Below, piece by piece: positions 32,694 through 41,112 of a stretch of DNA of 56,446 bases; the first letter of the stretch is position 1, and the number at the start of each line of letters is the position of its first letter. Made by a program: the position numbers and the translations under genes. The notes beneath the pieces are model-generated. The model ran no database searches and was not told the DNA's origin. It saw only the letters and a program-made list of their open reading frames with translations. The stretch comes from DATMNI01 sp035570275 (GTDB lineage: Bacteria; Acidobacteriota; Terriglobia; Bryobacterales; Bryobacteraceae): the NCBI GenBank assembly GCA_035570275.1, contig DATMNI010000270.1:1-56446 (forward strand). Reading direction: 5' to 3'.

Positions 32694-33140
32694 CTACCTA
32701 TATTTTGCGCGTTCGCGGAAGGCCTTTTCTATCACCCCGAGCGTTCCTTCCGTGATCTGCACCTTGCCGAGATCGGCGCGGCGCACCCACTCCACGCGAG
32801 CCACGTCATCGCCGGCGCAGAGCACGCCGCCGGTAATACGGCAGACGTAATCGATCAACACGTAGTGATACTCGGGCCGGCCGGCGGCGTCGCGCATGAT
32901 TCGCTCGAAGATTTCCAGCACTCCCAGCGGGAGGATTTCGAGGCCCGTTTCTTCCCGCACTTCGCGGCGCACCGCCTCGTCCAGGCTCTCGCCGGTTTCG
33001 AGCGCACCCCCTGGCAGGCTCCACCAGCCCTTCAGCGGCTCCTTGCCGCGCTGGGCCATCAGGATGCGATCACGGCGCAGCAGGATCGCGCCCACACCGA
33101 CGAGCGGATGCTTCGGATAGCGGCGGTCGTCAACCGGCAT
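32694..33140 (-). CDS. Nudix hydrolase
   Basis: 148 residues from ATG 33140. The Nudix box is complete: GGALETGESLDEAVRREVRE followed by ETG (G-x5-E-x7-REVREETG pattern). The N-terminal YPKHPLVGVGAILLRRDRIL and the QRGKEPLKGWWSLPGGALE phrase resemble ADP-ribose or mutT-like pyrophosphatases. The substrate could be ADP-ribose or an oxidised nucleotide. An in-frame upstream extension exists but is encoded by the REP-like repeat at 33145-33274, so it is not used here. Confidence 0.88.
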   Translation of the reverse strand: MPVDDRRYPKHPLVGVGAILLRRDRILMAQRGKEPLKGWWSLPGGALETGESLDEAVRREVREETGLEILPLGVLEIFERIMRDAAGRPEYHYVLIDYVCRITGGVLCAGDDVARVEWVRRADLGKVQITEGTLGVIEKAFRERAKYR

Positions 33141-33144
33141 GTTT

Positions 33145-33274
33145 GTGGGGCAGGTTGCTAACCTGCGGCGGGTTGGCAACCCGCCTGCCGCGTGCCGTTG
33201 CGAGCTGGCCGTTACAAAGACCGATTGGTGGGCGGATTGCCAATCCGCCGCAGGTTAACAACCTGCCCCACATA
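33145..33274. repeat. REP-like repeat, two divergent double-palindrome copies
   Basis: Left copy GTGGGGCAGGTTGCTAACCT with GCGGCGGGTTGGCAACCCGC. Right copy GGCGGATTGCCAATCCGCC with GCAGGTTAACAACCTGCCCC, in mirror orientation, separated by about 45 bp. It fills the gap between the Nudix and SMP-30-like genes, 3' of the latter and 5' of the former. Confidence 0.85.
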
Positions 33275-33280
33275 CGCACA

Positions 33281-34132
33281 TCATGGTTCCACCTTCCCGT
33301 CCATGCGCGCCCGGTACACCACGCCGCGCGCGGTGATGATCAGCGACTTGCCGTCCGCCTCGCCGAAGGCGCAACTCGACATCACGTCGTGCATTTCGAT
33401 TACGTGGATCGGCTTCCCTTCCGCGCTGTAAACGGCGATGCCCTTGGCCGTGACGTATAGGTTCCCTTTCTCGTCCACGGTGATGCCACCCGGCACGCCT
33501 TCGATCTTCGAAATCAGCACGCGTTCACCCGAGGTCTCGCCGTTCTTGTCCACGTCGTAGGCGCGCACATTGCGCTCATCCGAATTGCTGACGTACAGCG
33601 TGCGGCCGTTGGGCGAAAGTGCGATGCCGTTGGGCCGTCCGGCCGGCTTGGCCACCAGCACCATGGGACCCTTCGGCGGAATATGATACACGCCATAAAA
33701 ATCCAGCTCGCGGTGGTCCTGCTGGGCGCCGAAAGCCGGGTCTGTGAAGTAGACATTTCCGTTCTTGCCGGCCACCACGTGGTTGGGCGCGTTGAACCGC
33801 TTGCCTTCCCACTTCTCGGCCAGCACTTCGATCTTGCCCTTCTTGTCGGTCCGCGTCACGCGGCGCGCGCGCGTCTCACAGGTGTAGAGCCGGCCCTCGC
33901 TATCGAAGGCGTTGCCGCTGGGGCCGTGGGCATCGGTGCGAAACACTTCGACCGGATCGCCCGGCGTCCATTTCAGCAGCCGGTCGCCCGGCAGATCGCT
34001 GAAAATCAGGTAGCCTTCCTTGGACCAGGCGGGACCTTCGGTGAAGCCGTACCCCTGTGCGACCTTGTCGAACTTGATTTCGGAGAAGTCCTGCGCGCCG
34101 GCGAAAACGGCGATGACCGCCGCGCCAATCAA
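33281..34132 (-). CDS. SMP-30/gluconolactonase-like secreted protein
   Basis: About 283 residues of a six-bladed SMP-30/gluconolaconase propeller: GYGFTEGPAWSKEGYLIFSD, PSGNAFDSEGRLYTCETRAR, RFNAPNHVVAGKNGNVYFTD and GRPNGIALSPNGRTLYVSNS carry the usual metal- and substrate-binding Glu, Asn and Asp positions. Such proteins hydrolyse lactones. The signal peptide is ILIGAAVIAVFAGAQ. The start is uncertain: TTG 34132 is tentatively chosen. The same frame is open up to ATG 34363, which overlaps the BON stop (ATGA), but those 77 codons run through REP-like repeats. Confidence 0.75.
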   Translation of the reverse strand: MIGAAVIAVFAGAQDFSEIKFDKVAQGYGFTEGPAWSKEGYLIFSDLPGDRLLKWTPGDPVEVFRTDAHGPSGNAFDSEGRLYTCETRARRVTRTDKKGKIEVLAEKWEGKRFNAPNHVVAGKNGNVYFTDPAFGAQQDHRELDFYGVYHIPPKGPMVLVAKPAGRPNGIALSPNGRTLYVSNSDERNVRAYDVDKNGETSGERVLISKIEGVPGGITVDEKGNLYVTAKGIAVYSAEGKPIHVIEMHDVMSSCAFGEADGKSLIITARGVVYRARMDGKVEP

Positions 34133-34145
34133 GATGCGCGTCCAT

Positions 34146-34304
34146 TTGTGGGGCAGGTGGCTAACCTGCGGCGGATTGTTAATCCGCCTGCCGGAATCGG
34201 AGCGACCTTTGCGCCTCAGACGCAGGTGCGTGCCAACTACCGGCAGGCGGATTGCCAATCCGCCGGACCCAGAGGGTGCCCCTGCCAATCTGCCCCACAC
34301 CAAG
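34146..34304. repeat. REP-like repeat pair at the 5' end of the SMP-30-like gene
   Basis: GTGGGGCAGGTGGCTAACCT with GCGGCGGATTGTTAATCCGC, a spacer, then GGCAGGCGGATTGCCAATCC with a degraded CTGCCAATCTGCCCCAC. It separates the BON gene from the SMP-30-like signal peptide and is open in the frame of the latter. Confidence 0.8.
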
Positions 34305-34359
34305 CGTCCACCATCGACGGCGGCGTGCCGCCTCCCGATCGAGATAGGAAACGGGAGAC

Positions 34360-34662
34360 TCATTTGCCGGGGCGAGTCTTAATCTCGATGTTGTTGACCA
34401 CCTGCTTAACGCCTTTCACCTTCTTCGCCACCTTTTCGGCCTTTTCTTTTTGTTTGTCCATTTCCACAGCCCCGCTGAGCGTCACCACGCCCTGCTTCAC
34501 GTCCACCTTGAGGGCGCCGCCCTTCACTACCGGGTCGTCGGCCAGCTTGATCATCACCTGGTCGGTGATGGTGTCGTCATTTACGGGCGGCGGATCCTTC
34601 GCCGGGCAGACGGCTTCGAGCAGCAGGCAAGTCAACAGAAGCGTGCAAATTTTAGTGATCAT
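34360..34662 (-). CDS. BON-domain protein, exported
   Basis: 100 residues. The signal peptide is ITKICTLLLTCLLLEAV. One BON domain follows (DDTITDQVMIKLADDPVVKG, LKVDVKQGVVTLSGAVEMDK, KVKGVKQVVNNIEIK). BON proteins are periplasmic and bind phospholipid or outer-membrane components, as in OsmY. The start overlaps the era stop (ATGA), so it is the last certain member of the phoH operon. Confidence 0.85.
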   Translation of the reverse strand: MITKICTLLLTCLLLEAVCPAKDPPPVNDDTITDQVMIKLADDPVVKGGALKVDVKQGVVTLSGAVEMDKQKEKAEKVAKKVKGVKQVVNNIEIKTRPGK

Positions 34663-35567
34663 TCTTCTCCGGCCATTGTACGCCAGTCCAGCGTGTTGAG
34701 AAAAGCGCGCTTTTCCCGCCAGCCAGGTTCCACGCGCACGTGCAGGTCAAGATAGATCTTCACCCCGAACGACTTTTCCATTTCATGGCGGGCCAAGGTG
34801 CCGATCTGCTTCAGCATGGCGCCGCCGGTGCCGATCACGATGGCTTTTTGGCCGTCGCGCTCCACCCGGATGGTGGCGTAGATGCGGGTGATCTTCGGCG
34901 TCTCCTCCCACTTGTCCACCATCACCGCCACCGAGTGCGGCACCTCCTGGCGGGTGGCCAGCAGCACCTTCTCGCGAATCAGTTCGGCGGCCAGGAATCG
35001 CTCTGGCTGGTCGGTGACGTAATCTTCCGGGAAGTAAGCGGGGCCTTCCGGCAGCCGCTCCAGAATCACACGGCGCAGGTCGTCGAGCCCGATTTTCTTG
35101 ACGGCCGACACTGGCACATATTCTGCGAACTCATAGACGGCCTTGTACTGCTCGATCAGCGGCAGCAGCGCCGCCTTGTCTTTCAGCAGATCCACTTTGT
35201 TGAGCACCAGGACGACGGGCGTTCCGATGCGGCGCGCCACATCGACCGCTCGCCGGTCCTCGGGGCCGAACTTGCGCGCCGCGTCGGCCAAAAAGAGCAG
35301 CAGATCGCGCTCTTCGAGCTCATTGCGGACGGTGTCCATCAATCGCTTGTTGAGCTGCGAATCGGCCTTGTGAATGCCGGGCGTATCGACGAAGACGATC
35401 TGCGCCTCCGGCAGCGTCACCACGCCCTGAATGGCGGTGCGGGTGGTCTGCGGTTTGTCCGCGACAATGGCTACCTTCTGCCCCACCAGGGCATTCAGCA
35501 GCGTGGATTTCCCGGCGTTCGGCCGGCCGATCAGCGAGACGAATCCGGACTTGAAGCCATCGTTCAT
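34659..35567 (-). CDS. era: GTPase Era
   Basis: 302 residues. Era binds 16S rRNA 3' end during 30S maturation. G1 GRPNAGKST, G2 around PQTTRT, G3 FVDTPGIH, G4 VLNKVDLL and G5 VSAVKK are all present. The KH RNA-binding domain is C-terminal (KAIVIGTGGAMLKQIGTLAR, FGVKIYLDLHVRVEPGWREK). Length is standard. Its start overlaps the end of the CorC-like gene by 4 nt. Confidence 0.96.
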   Translation of the reverse strand: MNDGFKSGFVSLIGRPNAGKSTLLNALVGQKVAIVADKPQTTRTAIQGVVTLPEAQIVFVDTPGIHKADSQLNKRLMDTVRNELEERDLLLFLADAARKFGPEDRRAVDVARRIGTPVVLVLNKVDLLKDKAALLPLIEQYKAVYEFAEYVPVSAVKKIGLDDLRRVILERLPEGPAYFPEDYVTDQPERFLAAELIREKVLLATRQEVPHSVAVMVDKWEETPKITRIYATIRVERDGQKAIVIGTGGAMLKQIGTLARHEMEKSFGVKIYLDLHVRVEPGWREKRAFLNTLDWRTMAGEE

Positions 35568-36823
35568 TGAGTAACCGTTTGAGACTTGCCGATGCGAACC
35601 TGGCCCACCCGCAGGTCATCGCTGGCCAGCACTTCCAGCCGGATGCCGTCGCGGTCCACCAACTCGCCGGCCTTGGGCACGCGGCCGAGCCATTCGCTGA
35701 CCAGGCCGCCGACAGTGGTGGATTCGATGTCCTCCTCGCGATGGAAAGAGGTAAACAGATCGCTGATGCGGTCCAGATCGAAACTACCGGAGACGATGTA
35801 GCCGCCGTGTCCGTCTTCGGTGACGTCGCTATCCGGTTCGTGCTCGTCGCGGATTTCCCCGATGATGACCTCCAGCAGGTCTTCCATGGTGGCCAGGCCG
35901 GCGGTGTTGCCATATTCGTCCACCACGATCACCATGTGGCTGTTTTCCTGCTGCATCTGGCGCATCAGGTCGCTCACCGGCTTGGTCTCCGGGACCAGCA
36001 TGATGGTACGCATCAGCTCCCGCACCGTGCGGTGCTCACGCTCGGCCTCTTCCAGCTCGAACATGTCGCGCACGTGAACGAAACCGACCACCTGGTCGAT
36101 GGTTTGCTCGTAGATTGGAATTCGAGAGTATTGCTCGGAGATGACGAGCTGCCGCAGTTGCTCCAGTGTGGAATCGGCGGAAGTGGCCACGATGTTGGGC
36201 CGCGGCGTCATCACTTCCCGCACGATCTTGTCGCCGAACTCGACTACCGATTGAATCAGCTTGCGGTCCTCCTCTTCGATGAGGCCTTCTTCGGTGCCTG
36301 CCGAAATCAGCGCGTCGATGTTCTCCGCGGAGGTAGGGGCATCTTCCGATGCGCCGCCTTCGTCGGCCAGGTCGACCAGCGACTGGAAGAAATCCAGCAG
36401 CGCGACGCAGGGCCGCGCCATCAACGCCAGACCGCGCAGCAGGGGGACTAGAGGCACCAGCCATCGGGCGGTGGTGCGGCGGTACATAAGCTGCGGAAGC
36501 GCGTAGGACAACGCGTTCATGGTCAGCCAGGCCGCCAGCGCCGCTTGCCAGAAGATGGCGGCATGCCAGACGGCATCGTCGGCGATCCAGGCAAAGTAGA
36601 GGATTCCCAACAATACCAGCAGCGTGTGCTTGATCAGGGAAAAAGCTGCGGCGCCGTCCTCGGTCTTCATTCCCAATTTGTCTTCCAAAGTCTCTTTGAA
36701 AAACTTTAGGGAGGGGAGATCGCGCGTCCGCAACCGCAGGCTTTCCAGGTACAGCAACTGCACGAACGCGACCAGCCCCAGCAGAGGTATGGCGATCAGG
36801 GTGGCGCCCATCACCAGGATCAT
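35564..36823 (-). CDS. hemolysin-family CBS/CorC_HlyC protein (CorC/TlyC-like)
   Basis: 419 residues. The N-terminus has hydrophobic helices (ILVMGATLIAIPLLGLVAFV, HTLLVLLGILYFAWI, AALAAWLTMNALSYAL). A CBS pair follows (VREVMTPRPNIVATSADSTL, SRIPIYEQTIDQVVGFVHVR, IVVDEYGNTAGLATMEDLLE) and then a CorC_HlyC domain (GSFDLDRISDLFTSF, VGGLVSEWLGRVPKAGELVD). Relatives act in Mg or Co homeostasis; the name hemolysin is historical. It is between ybeY and era with 4-nt overlaps on both sides, a widely conserved order. Confidence 0.9.
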   Translation of the reverse strand: MILVMGATLIAIPLLGLVAFVQLLYLESLRLRTRDLPSLKFFKETLEDKLGMKTEDGAAAFSLIKHTLLVLLGILYFAWIADDAVWHAAIFWQAALAAWLTMNALSYALPQLMYRRTTARWLVPLVPLLRGLALMARPCVALLDFFQSLVDLADEGGASEDAPTSAENIDALISAGTEEGLIEEEDRKLIQSVVEFGDKIVREVMTPRPNIVATSADSTLEQLRQLVISEQYSRIPIYEQTIDQVVGFVHVRDMFELEEAEREHRTVRELMRTIMLVPETKPVSDLMRQMQQENSHMVIVVDEYGNTAGLATMEDLLEVIIGEIRDEHEPDSDVTEDGHGGYIVSGSFDLDRISDLFTSFHREEDIESTTVGGLVSEWLGRVPKAGELVDRDGIRLEVLASDDLRVGQVRIGKSQTVTQ

Positions 36824-37335
36824 GACCGCACCCGTTCGATGAACCCCACCCGTTCGATCAGACCATCGGGCAGGCCTAGCCGCGCGCGCCAGCGTTTTTC
36901 CGCTCGGGCCATCCGGCCGCGATCGGCTTCGTGGTCCATGCCCAGCAGGTGCAGCACGCCGTGCAGCAGCAGGATTTGGATTTCCTGTTCGGGCGTGTGG
37001 CCGTATTGGCGGGCTTGGGCGCGGGCGCGAGCGACAGAAATTGCCACGTCGCCAAGGTACCGCTCCCTTACGGTCGCGGCTCCGTAGGCGCCTGCAGAGC
37101 CGTGACCGTTAGGGAGCGGACTTGCCGGGAACGACAACACGTCCGTGGCGTGGTCCTGGCCTCGAAACTTCCGATTCAGCCTGCGCAGTTCCGCGTCGCC
37201 CGTGATCAGACAATCGAAGCTCCGGCCCTTCGTCACTTCCGCCTGCAGCACACGCGCGAACCGCTCCACCGCACCGCGCCCGAAATCCGCCGGCGCGCGC
37301 CGGAACGTAACCGTACTGCCTGCTGGGGATGACAT
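36820..37335 (-). CDS. ybeY: endoribonuclease YbeY, with a REP-like palindrome inserted in frame
   Basis: 171 residues. YbeY matures 16S rRNA 3' ends and helps ribosome quality control. The zinc site HGVLHLLGMDHE is intact, and LITGDAELRRLNRKFRGQDH and ATDVLSFP are the usual upstream motifs. Between LSFP and LGDVAIS lie 23 residues (including LPNGHGSAGAYGAATVRER) instead of the usual 10-12. These are encoded by the palindrome at 37061-37118. The C-terminus has a 6-residue duplication (IERVGF then IERVRS) from an 18-bp tandem copy. The overlap with the downstream CorC-like gene is 4 nt. Confidence 0.93.
   Translation of the reverse strand: MSSPAGSTVTFRRAPADFGRGAVERFARVLQAEVTKGRSFDCLITGDAELRRLNRKFRGQDHATDVLSFPASPLPNGHGSAGAYGAATVRERYLGDVAISVARARAQARQYGHTPEQEIQILLLHGVLHLLGMDHEADRGRMARAEKRWRARLGLPDGLIERVGFIERVRS
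37061..37118. repeat. palindromic REP-like repeat inside ybeY
   Basis: Left arm CGCTCCCTTACGGTCGCGGC plus TC, right arm GAGCCGTGACCGTTAGGGAG plus CG, loop of 14 nt. It is the same family as 4351-4450. The element is open in the ybeY frame. Confidence 0.9.
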
Positions 37336-37344
37336 GGCGGCCGC

Positions 37345-38400
37345 TCAGGCCTGGGGAGCCGTTTCAGCGGCGAGCGCTGGCGGCCCACCGCCGGGCACTC
37401 CGTTTTCCAGCACCGGCTCGGCCAGTTTCAGAGTGAGTTGCCGTCCTGCCCCGATGGCTTCGTTGTAGCGTTCGTAAGCCCGCACCATGCGCTGGACCAG
37501 CGTGTGGCGCACCACGTCTTTATCGTCGAATTGCACGAACGTGATGCCCTCCACGCCTCTGAGCACCTCCGCCGCGTCGATCAATCCGCTGCGGCGGCCG
37601 GTAGGCAGATCGATCTGCGTGATGTCGCCGTTCACCACCATCTTGGAATTGAAACCCAGACGGGTGAGCACCATCTTCATCTGTTCCGGCGTGCTGTTCT
37701 GTGCCTCGTCCAGAATGATAAAGCTGTCGCTGAGCGTGCGGCCGCGCATAAAAGCGATAGGCGCGACTTCGATCACATTTCGCTCCAGCAGCTTTTCCAC
37801 GCGGTCGCTCTCGATCATGTCGTAGAGCGCGTCGTACAGCGGGCGCAGGTACGGGTCCACCTTTTCCTGCAGCGTGCCCGGCAGAAAACCCAATCGCTCG
37901 CCGGCTTCCACCGCCGGGCGCGTCAGAATGATCCGCGACACCTGCTTGTTCACCAGCGCGGAAATAGCCATCGCCACCGCCAGGTAAGTCTTGCCGGTGC
38001 CGGCCGGTCCAATGCCGAATACCAGGTCATTGCGCTCGATGGCTTCCAGATAACGGCGCTGGTTTACCGACTTCGGCGCCAGCATCTTCTTGCCGAAGTT
38101 GCGCTGCTTGCCGCTGTGCACCAGCGCGCGCAAAGACACTTCCGGATCGAGTGTAACCACGCGCAGGTAACTGTTCAGGTCGCCGTTATTGAAGACGTGG
38201 CCCTCGCGGACCAGGGTATTGTAGTCTTCCAGAATGCTCTCCGCGCGCGAGACATTCTTGGCTTCGCCCTCAATTTCCAGACTGTTGTCCACGAGTTGAG
38301 TATGGACGCTCAATCCGGCTTCGATTAACCGGATGTTTTCATCGCGAGTCCCAAAGAGGCTTTCGACGCCTCGGCTGATGCGCACGCTGGATTTAATCAA
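37345..38400 (-). CDS. phoH: PhoH-family ATPase
   Basis: 351 residues from TTG 38400 (GGAGG lies about 14 nt upstream, rather far). The PhoH ATPase core is clear: GIGPAGTGKTYLAVAMAISA (Walker A), ILTRPAVEAGERLGFLPG, then FIILDEAQNSTPEQMKMVLT (Walker B), SKMVVNGDITQIDLP. An N-terminal KH-like region precedes it. PhoH-like proteins next to ybeY are thought to act as RNA helicases in rRNA processing. It heads the phoH-ybeY-corC-era-BON operon; the gap to ybeY is 9 bp. Confidence 0.93.
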   Translation of the reverse strand: MIKSSVRISRGVESLFGTRDENIRLIEAGLSVHTQLVDNSLEIEGEAKNVSRAESILEDYNTLVREGHVFNNGDLNSYLRVVTLDPEVSLRALVHSGKQRNFGKKMLAPKSVNQRRYLEAIERNDLVFGIGPAGTGKTYLAVAMAISALVNKQVSRIILTRPAVEAGERLGFLPGTLQEKVDPYLRPLYDALYDMIESDRVEKLLERNVIEVAPIAFMRGRTLSDSFIILDEAQNSTPEQMKMVLTRLGFNSKMVVNGDITQIDLPTGRRSGLIDAAEVLRGVEGITFVQFDDKDVVRHTLVQRMVRAYERYNEAIGAGRQLTLKLAEPVLENGVPGGGPPALAAETAPQA

Positions 38401-38604
38401 GTGGGTGTCGGGTACCTCCGGGTTGGGAAAAACGTTGGGAAAAACGGCGACAGGAATTACCGATCAATTGCGCGAGATTCGAAGCTTCGACAACCCCGGC
38501 CGCGGGGCGGCTGAAAAGCATCTGCTTACATTATACTTGCAGAGTCAATCCCCCTGGGGAACGAAAATGCTACGCAACCCTGAGGGTGCCCCGGCCCGTG
38601 TTAC

Positions 38605-39081
38605 TCACTGAATCAACGTGAGACCATTGGCCCCCGGAATCGACTTGACCCAGGAGTTCATCGCTTCTTCGTTTTGTAACAAGTCGCGCAGAGTCGCCTT
38701 ACTGAGCACCTGGTCCACCGCCACCTGCACGGCTCGCCACAGCGAACGTACCGAACAATCCACAGATCGCGTGCAAATGGCCGCCTGCCCGGCATGACTA
38801 TCGCAGAAATTGCTTTCGAAGATGCGCCCGCCCAGGGCGTCCATAACGTCCCCAATCACGATCGACGCCGCCGGACGGGCGAGCGTGTAGCCGCCATCCT
38901 TGCCGCGCGCCGCTTTCACGAAACCGCCCTTCCGCAAAACGCGCAGAATCTTCGCCGCATAAGCCGCCGACACGCCCTCGGCCTGGCTGATTTCCGGAAT
39001 CGTCAGGCTTCCGCCTTCGCCCGAATAGCCAATGCGGACCAGACAACGCAGGCCGTACTCTTCGTTGGCGCTCAGCTTCAT
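38605..39081 (-). CDS. Rrf2-family regulator, probably Fe-S sensing (IscR/SufR-like)
   Basis: 158 residues. The winged helix is KLSANEEYGLRCLVRIGYSG, IPEISQAEGVSAAYAAKILR, VLRKGGFVKAARGKDGGYTL. Three cysteines follow in SNFCDSHAGQAAICTRSVDC (C-x9-C-x5-C), close to the Fe-S ligand pattern of IscR-type sensors. It is the last gene of the suf operon, overlapping sufT by 4 nt, so a repressor that senses the cluster status of the operon's product is likely. Confidence 0.88.
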   Translation of the reverse strand: MKLSANEEYGLRCLVRIGYSGEGGSLTIPEISQAEGVSAAYAAKILRVLRKGGFVKAARGKDGGYTLARPAASIVIGDVMDALGGRIFESNFCDSHAGQAAICTRSVDCSVRSLWRAVQVAVDQVLSKATLRDLLQNEEAMNSWVKSIPGANGLTLIQ

Positions 39082-39428
39082 CGGCGCAACCTTTCATCAA
39101 ACCGCAGTCTGGTAAGGGGAATGATGTCCTCGATTCCCAGAGTCAGCTTGGCAGCTTCCGACATCCGGTCCTTGGTCCAGGGGGGATCGAAGGTCAGTTC
39201 CAGCTTGACACTATTTACGCCGGGCACGGCCCGCACCGCCTGCTCCACGTTGGCGGGCAAGGTTCCGGCCACCGGGCAATTGGGCGCGGTCAGGGTCATG
39301 CGGATGGCCACGTTTCCGGCGGCATCGAGCGCAATGTCATAGATCAGCCCTAGCTCGTAGATGTTCACCGGCATTTCCGGGTCGAACACCTTCTTCAGCG
39401 CCGCCACGACTTTGTCTTTCAGGCTCAT
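39078..39428 (-). CDS. sufT: SufT/MIP18-family Fe-S assembly protein (DUF59)
   Basis: 116 residues. LKKVFDPEMPVNIYELGLIY and MTLTAPNCPVAGTLPANVEQ are the DUF59 signature, the cysteine in APNCPVAG included. SufT helps load or repair Fe-S clusters on client proteins. It overlaps sufU upstream and the Rrf2 gene downstream by 4 nt each. Confidence 0.9.
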   Translation of the reverse strand: MSLKDKVVAALKKVFDPEMPVNIYELGLIYDIALDAAGNVAIRMTLTAPNCPVAGTLPANVEQAVRAVPGVNSVKLELTFDPPWTKDRMSEAAKLTLGIEDIIPLTRLRFDERLRR

Positions 39429-39865
39429 TCAGTTGTTACAGCCGGATCGCCCGTGCTCGTCAGGGCCGACTTCAACGTGTGCCAGGCGAGCGTGGCGCAC
39501 TTCACGCGGGCCGGGTAGTCGCGCACGCCGCAAAACACCACCAGTTTACCTAAGTCCTTGCGGATGGCGGCGTCGGTAGTCAGCAGTTCATGGAAGTGGT
39601 CGAGCAGTTTCAGCGCTTCCTCGCGTGTCTTGCCCTTCATGCTTTCCGTCATCAACGATGCCGACGCCGTGGAAATCGCGCAGCCCGAACCTACGAAGCT
39701 GACGTCCTTCACTACCTCCCCTTCCATTTTCAGGAAGAGCTTCAGCTTATCGCCGCAAAGGGGATTGTAGCCCTCAGCCTTGCGGGTGGCGTCAGCCATG
39801 GGGTGGCAGTTCCGGGGACGCTTGCTATGATCCAGGATCACTTCCTGGTAGAGATCGCTAACCAT
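39425..39865 (-). CDS. sufU: SufU sulfur-transfer/scaffold protein
   Basis: 146 residues from ATG 39865. A longer frame continues upstream but is only the shadow of sufS. The three cysteine ligands are in NPLCGDK, GSGCAISTASASLM and RVKCATLAWHTL. SufU takes persulfide sulfur from SufS, with a bound zinc. It ends with the usual short tail. The start overlaps the sufS stop (TGATG), so sulfur donor and acceptor are translationally coupled. Confidence 0.94.
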   Translation of the reverse strand: MVSDLYQEVILDHSKRPRNCHPMADATRKAEGYNPLCGDKLKLFLKMEGEVVKDVSFVGSGCAISTASASLMTESMKGKTREEALKLLDHFHELLTTDAAIRKDLGKLVVFCGVRDYPARVKCATLAWHTLKSALTSTGDPAVTTE

Positions 39866-41112
39866 CAGGCGAAAATCTCCTTCACCTTCTTGATACCCGC
39901 CACCAGCGCGTCGATTTCCGCCGCCGTGTTGTAAAACGCCAGCGAGGCGCGCGTGGTGGCCGGCACGCCAAACCAATCCATAACCGGCTGCGCGCAGTGG
40001 TGGCCGGTGCGCACCGCGATGCCCTGCTTGTCGAGCACCGTACCGATATCGTGCGGATGAATCCCATCGATCACGAACGAAAGCACTCCAGCCTTTTCGC
40101 GCGCCGTCCCGATCAGCCGTAACCCGGAAATCTGCGACAGCGCTTCCGTGCCGTACATCAGCAGTTCGTGCTCGTAGGCCGCAATCCGATCGATGCCGAT
40201 CTGTGCCATGTAGTCGAACGCCGCGCCCATCCCAATCCCGCCGGCAATGTTGGGGGTGCCGGCTTCGAACTTGTACGGCACTTCGGCGTAGGTGGTCTTC
40301 TCGAACGTCACCGTGCGGATCATGTCGCCGCCGCCCTGGTAAGGAGGCATGGCGCTCAGCAGTTTGGCCTTGCCGTAGAGTACGCCGATGCCGGTGGGCC
40401 CGAAGATCTTGTGGCCGGAGAATGTGTAGAAGTCCGCGTCCAACGCCTGCACGTCCACCTTCATGTGCGGCACGGCCTGCGCGCCATCGATCAGCGCCAG
40501 CGCCCCGGCATGGTGGGCCATTTCGATAATCTGGCGGACCGGGTTGATAGTGCCCAGCGCGTTCGACACGTGCGTAACCGCCACCATGCGGGTGCGCGGG
40601 CTGAGCAGCTTTTCGTACTCTTCCATCAGCAGTTCGCCCCGGTCGTTCATGGGGATGACGCGCAACGCCGCGCCCTTTTCCTCGCACAGCATCTGCCAGG
40701 GCACGATGTTGGAATGGTGCTCCATGGCCGAGATGATGATTTCGTCGCCGGCCTTGACGTTGGTGCGTCCCCACGTGCCAGACACTAAGTTGATGCCTTC
40801 CGTGGTACCGCGCACAAAGATCAGCTCGTTCTTGGTCTTGGAATTCAGGAAGCGCCGGGCCTTGACGCGAGTCTCCTCATAGGCCGCCGTGGAGCGCTGG
40901 CTCAACTCGTGGACACCGCGATGAATGTTGGCGCAATCCACTTCGTGGAACCGGCGGATGGCATCGATCACGGCGAACGGCTTCTGCGCCGTGGCCGCGG
41001 AATCCAGATACACCAGGGGCATACCGTGGATATTCTGCTTCAGGACCGGGAAATCCTCCCGGATCTTTTCCACGTCGAAACTTGCCGCGATTTGGTTACT
41101 GACTGTACTCAT
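39865..41112 (-). CDS. sufS: cysteine desulfurase SufS
   Basis: 415 residues, PLP enzyme that mobilises sulfur from cysteine. The N-terminal LVYLDSAATAQKPFAVIDAI, the PLP lysine in FSGHKIFGPTGIG and the catalytic cysteine loop RTGHHCAQPVMDWF are all present. Group II (SufS-type) rather than NifS-like because of the short loop around the cysteine. The gene overlaps sufD by 17 nt. Confidence 0.96.
   Translation of the reverse strand: MSTVSNQIAASFDVEKIREDFPVLKQNIHGMPLVYLDSAATAQKPFAVIDAIRRFHEVDCANIHRGVHELSQRSTAAYEETRVKARRFLNSKTKNELIFVRGTTEGINLVSGTWGRTNVKAGDEIIISAMEHHSNIVPWQMLCEEKGAALRVIPMNDRGELLMEEYEKLLSPRTRMVAVTHVSNALGTINPVRQIIEMAHHAGALALIDGAQAVPHMKVDVQALDADFYTFSGHKIFGPTGIGVLYGKAKLLSAMPPYQGGGDMIRTVTFEKTTYAEVPYKFEAGTPNIAGGIGMGAAFDYMAQIGIDRIAAYEHELLMYGTEALSQISGLRLIGTAREKAGVLSFVIDGIHPHDIGTVLDKQGIAVRTGHHCAQPVMDWFGVPATTRASLAFYNTAAEIDALVAGIKKVKEIFA

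Noticed and set aside
39425..40774. 449-codon version of SufU
   Set aside because: The upstream part is the shadow of sufS. The normal SufU start is ATG 39865.
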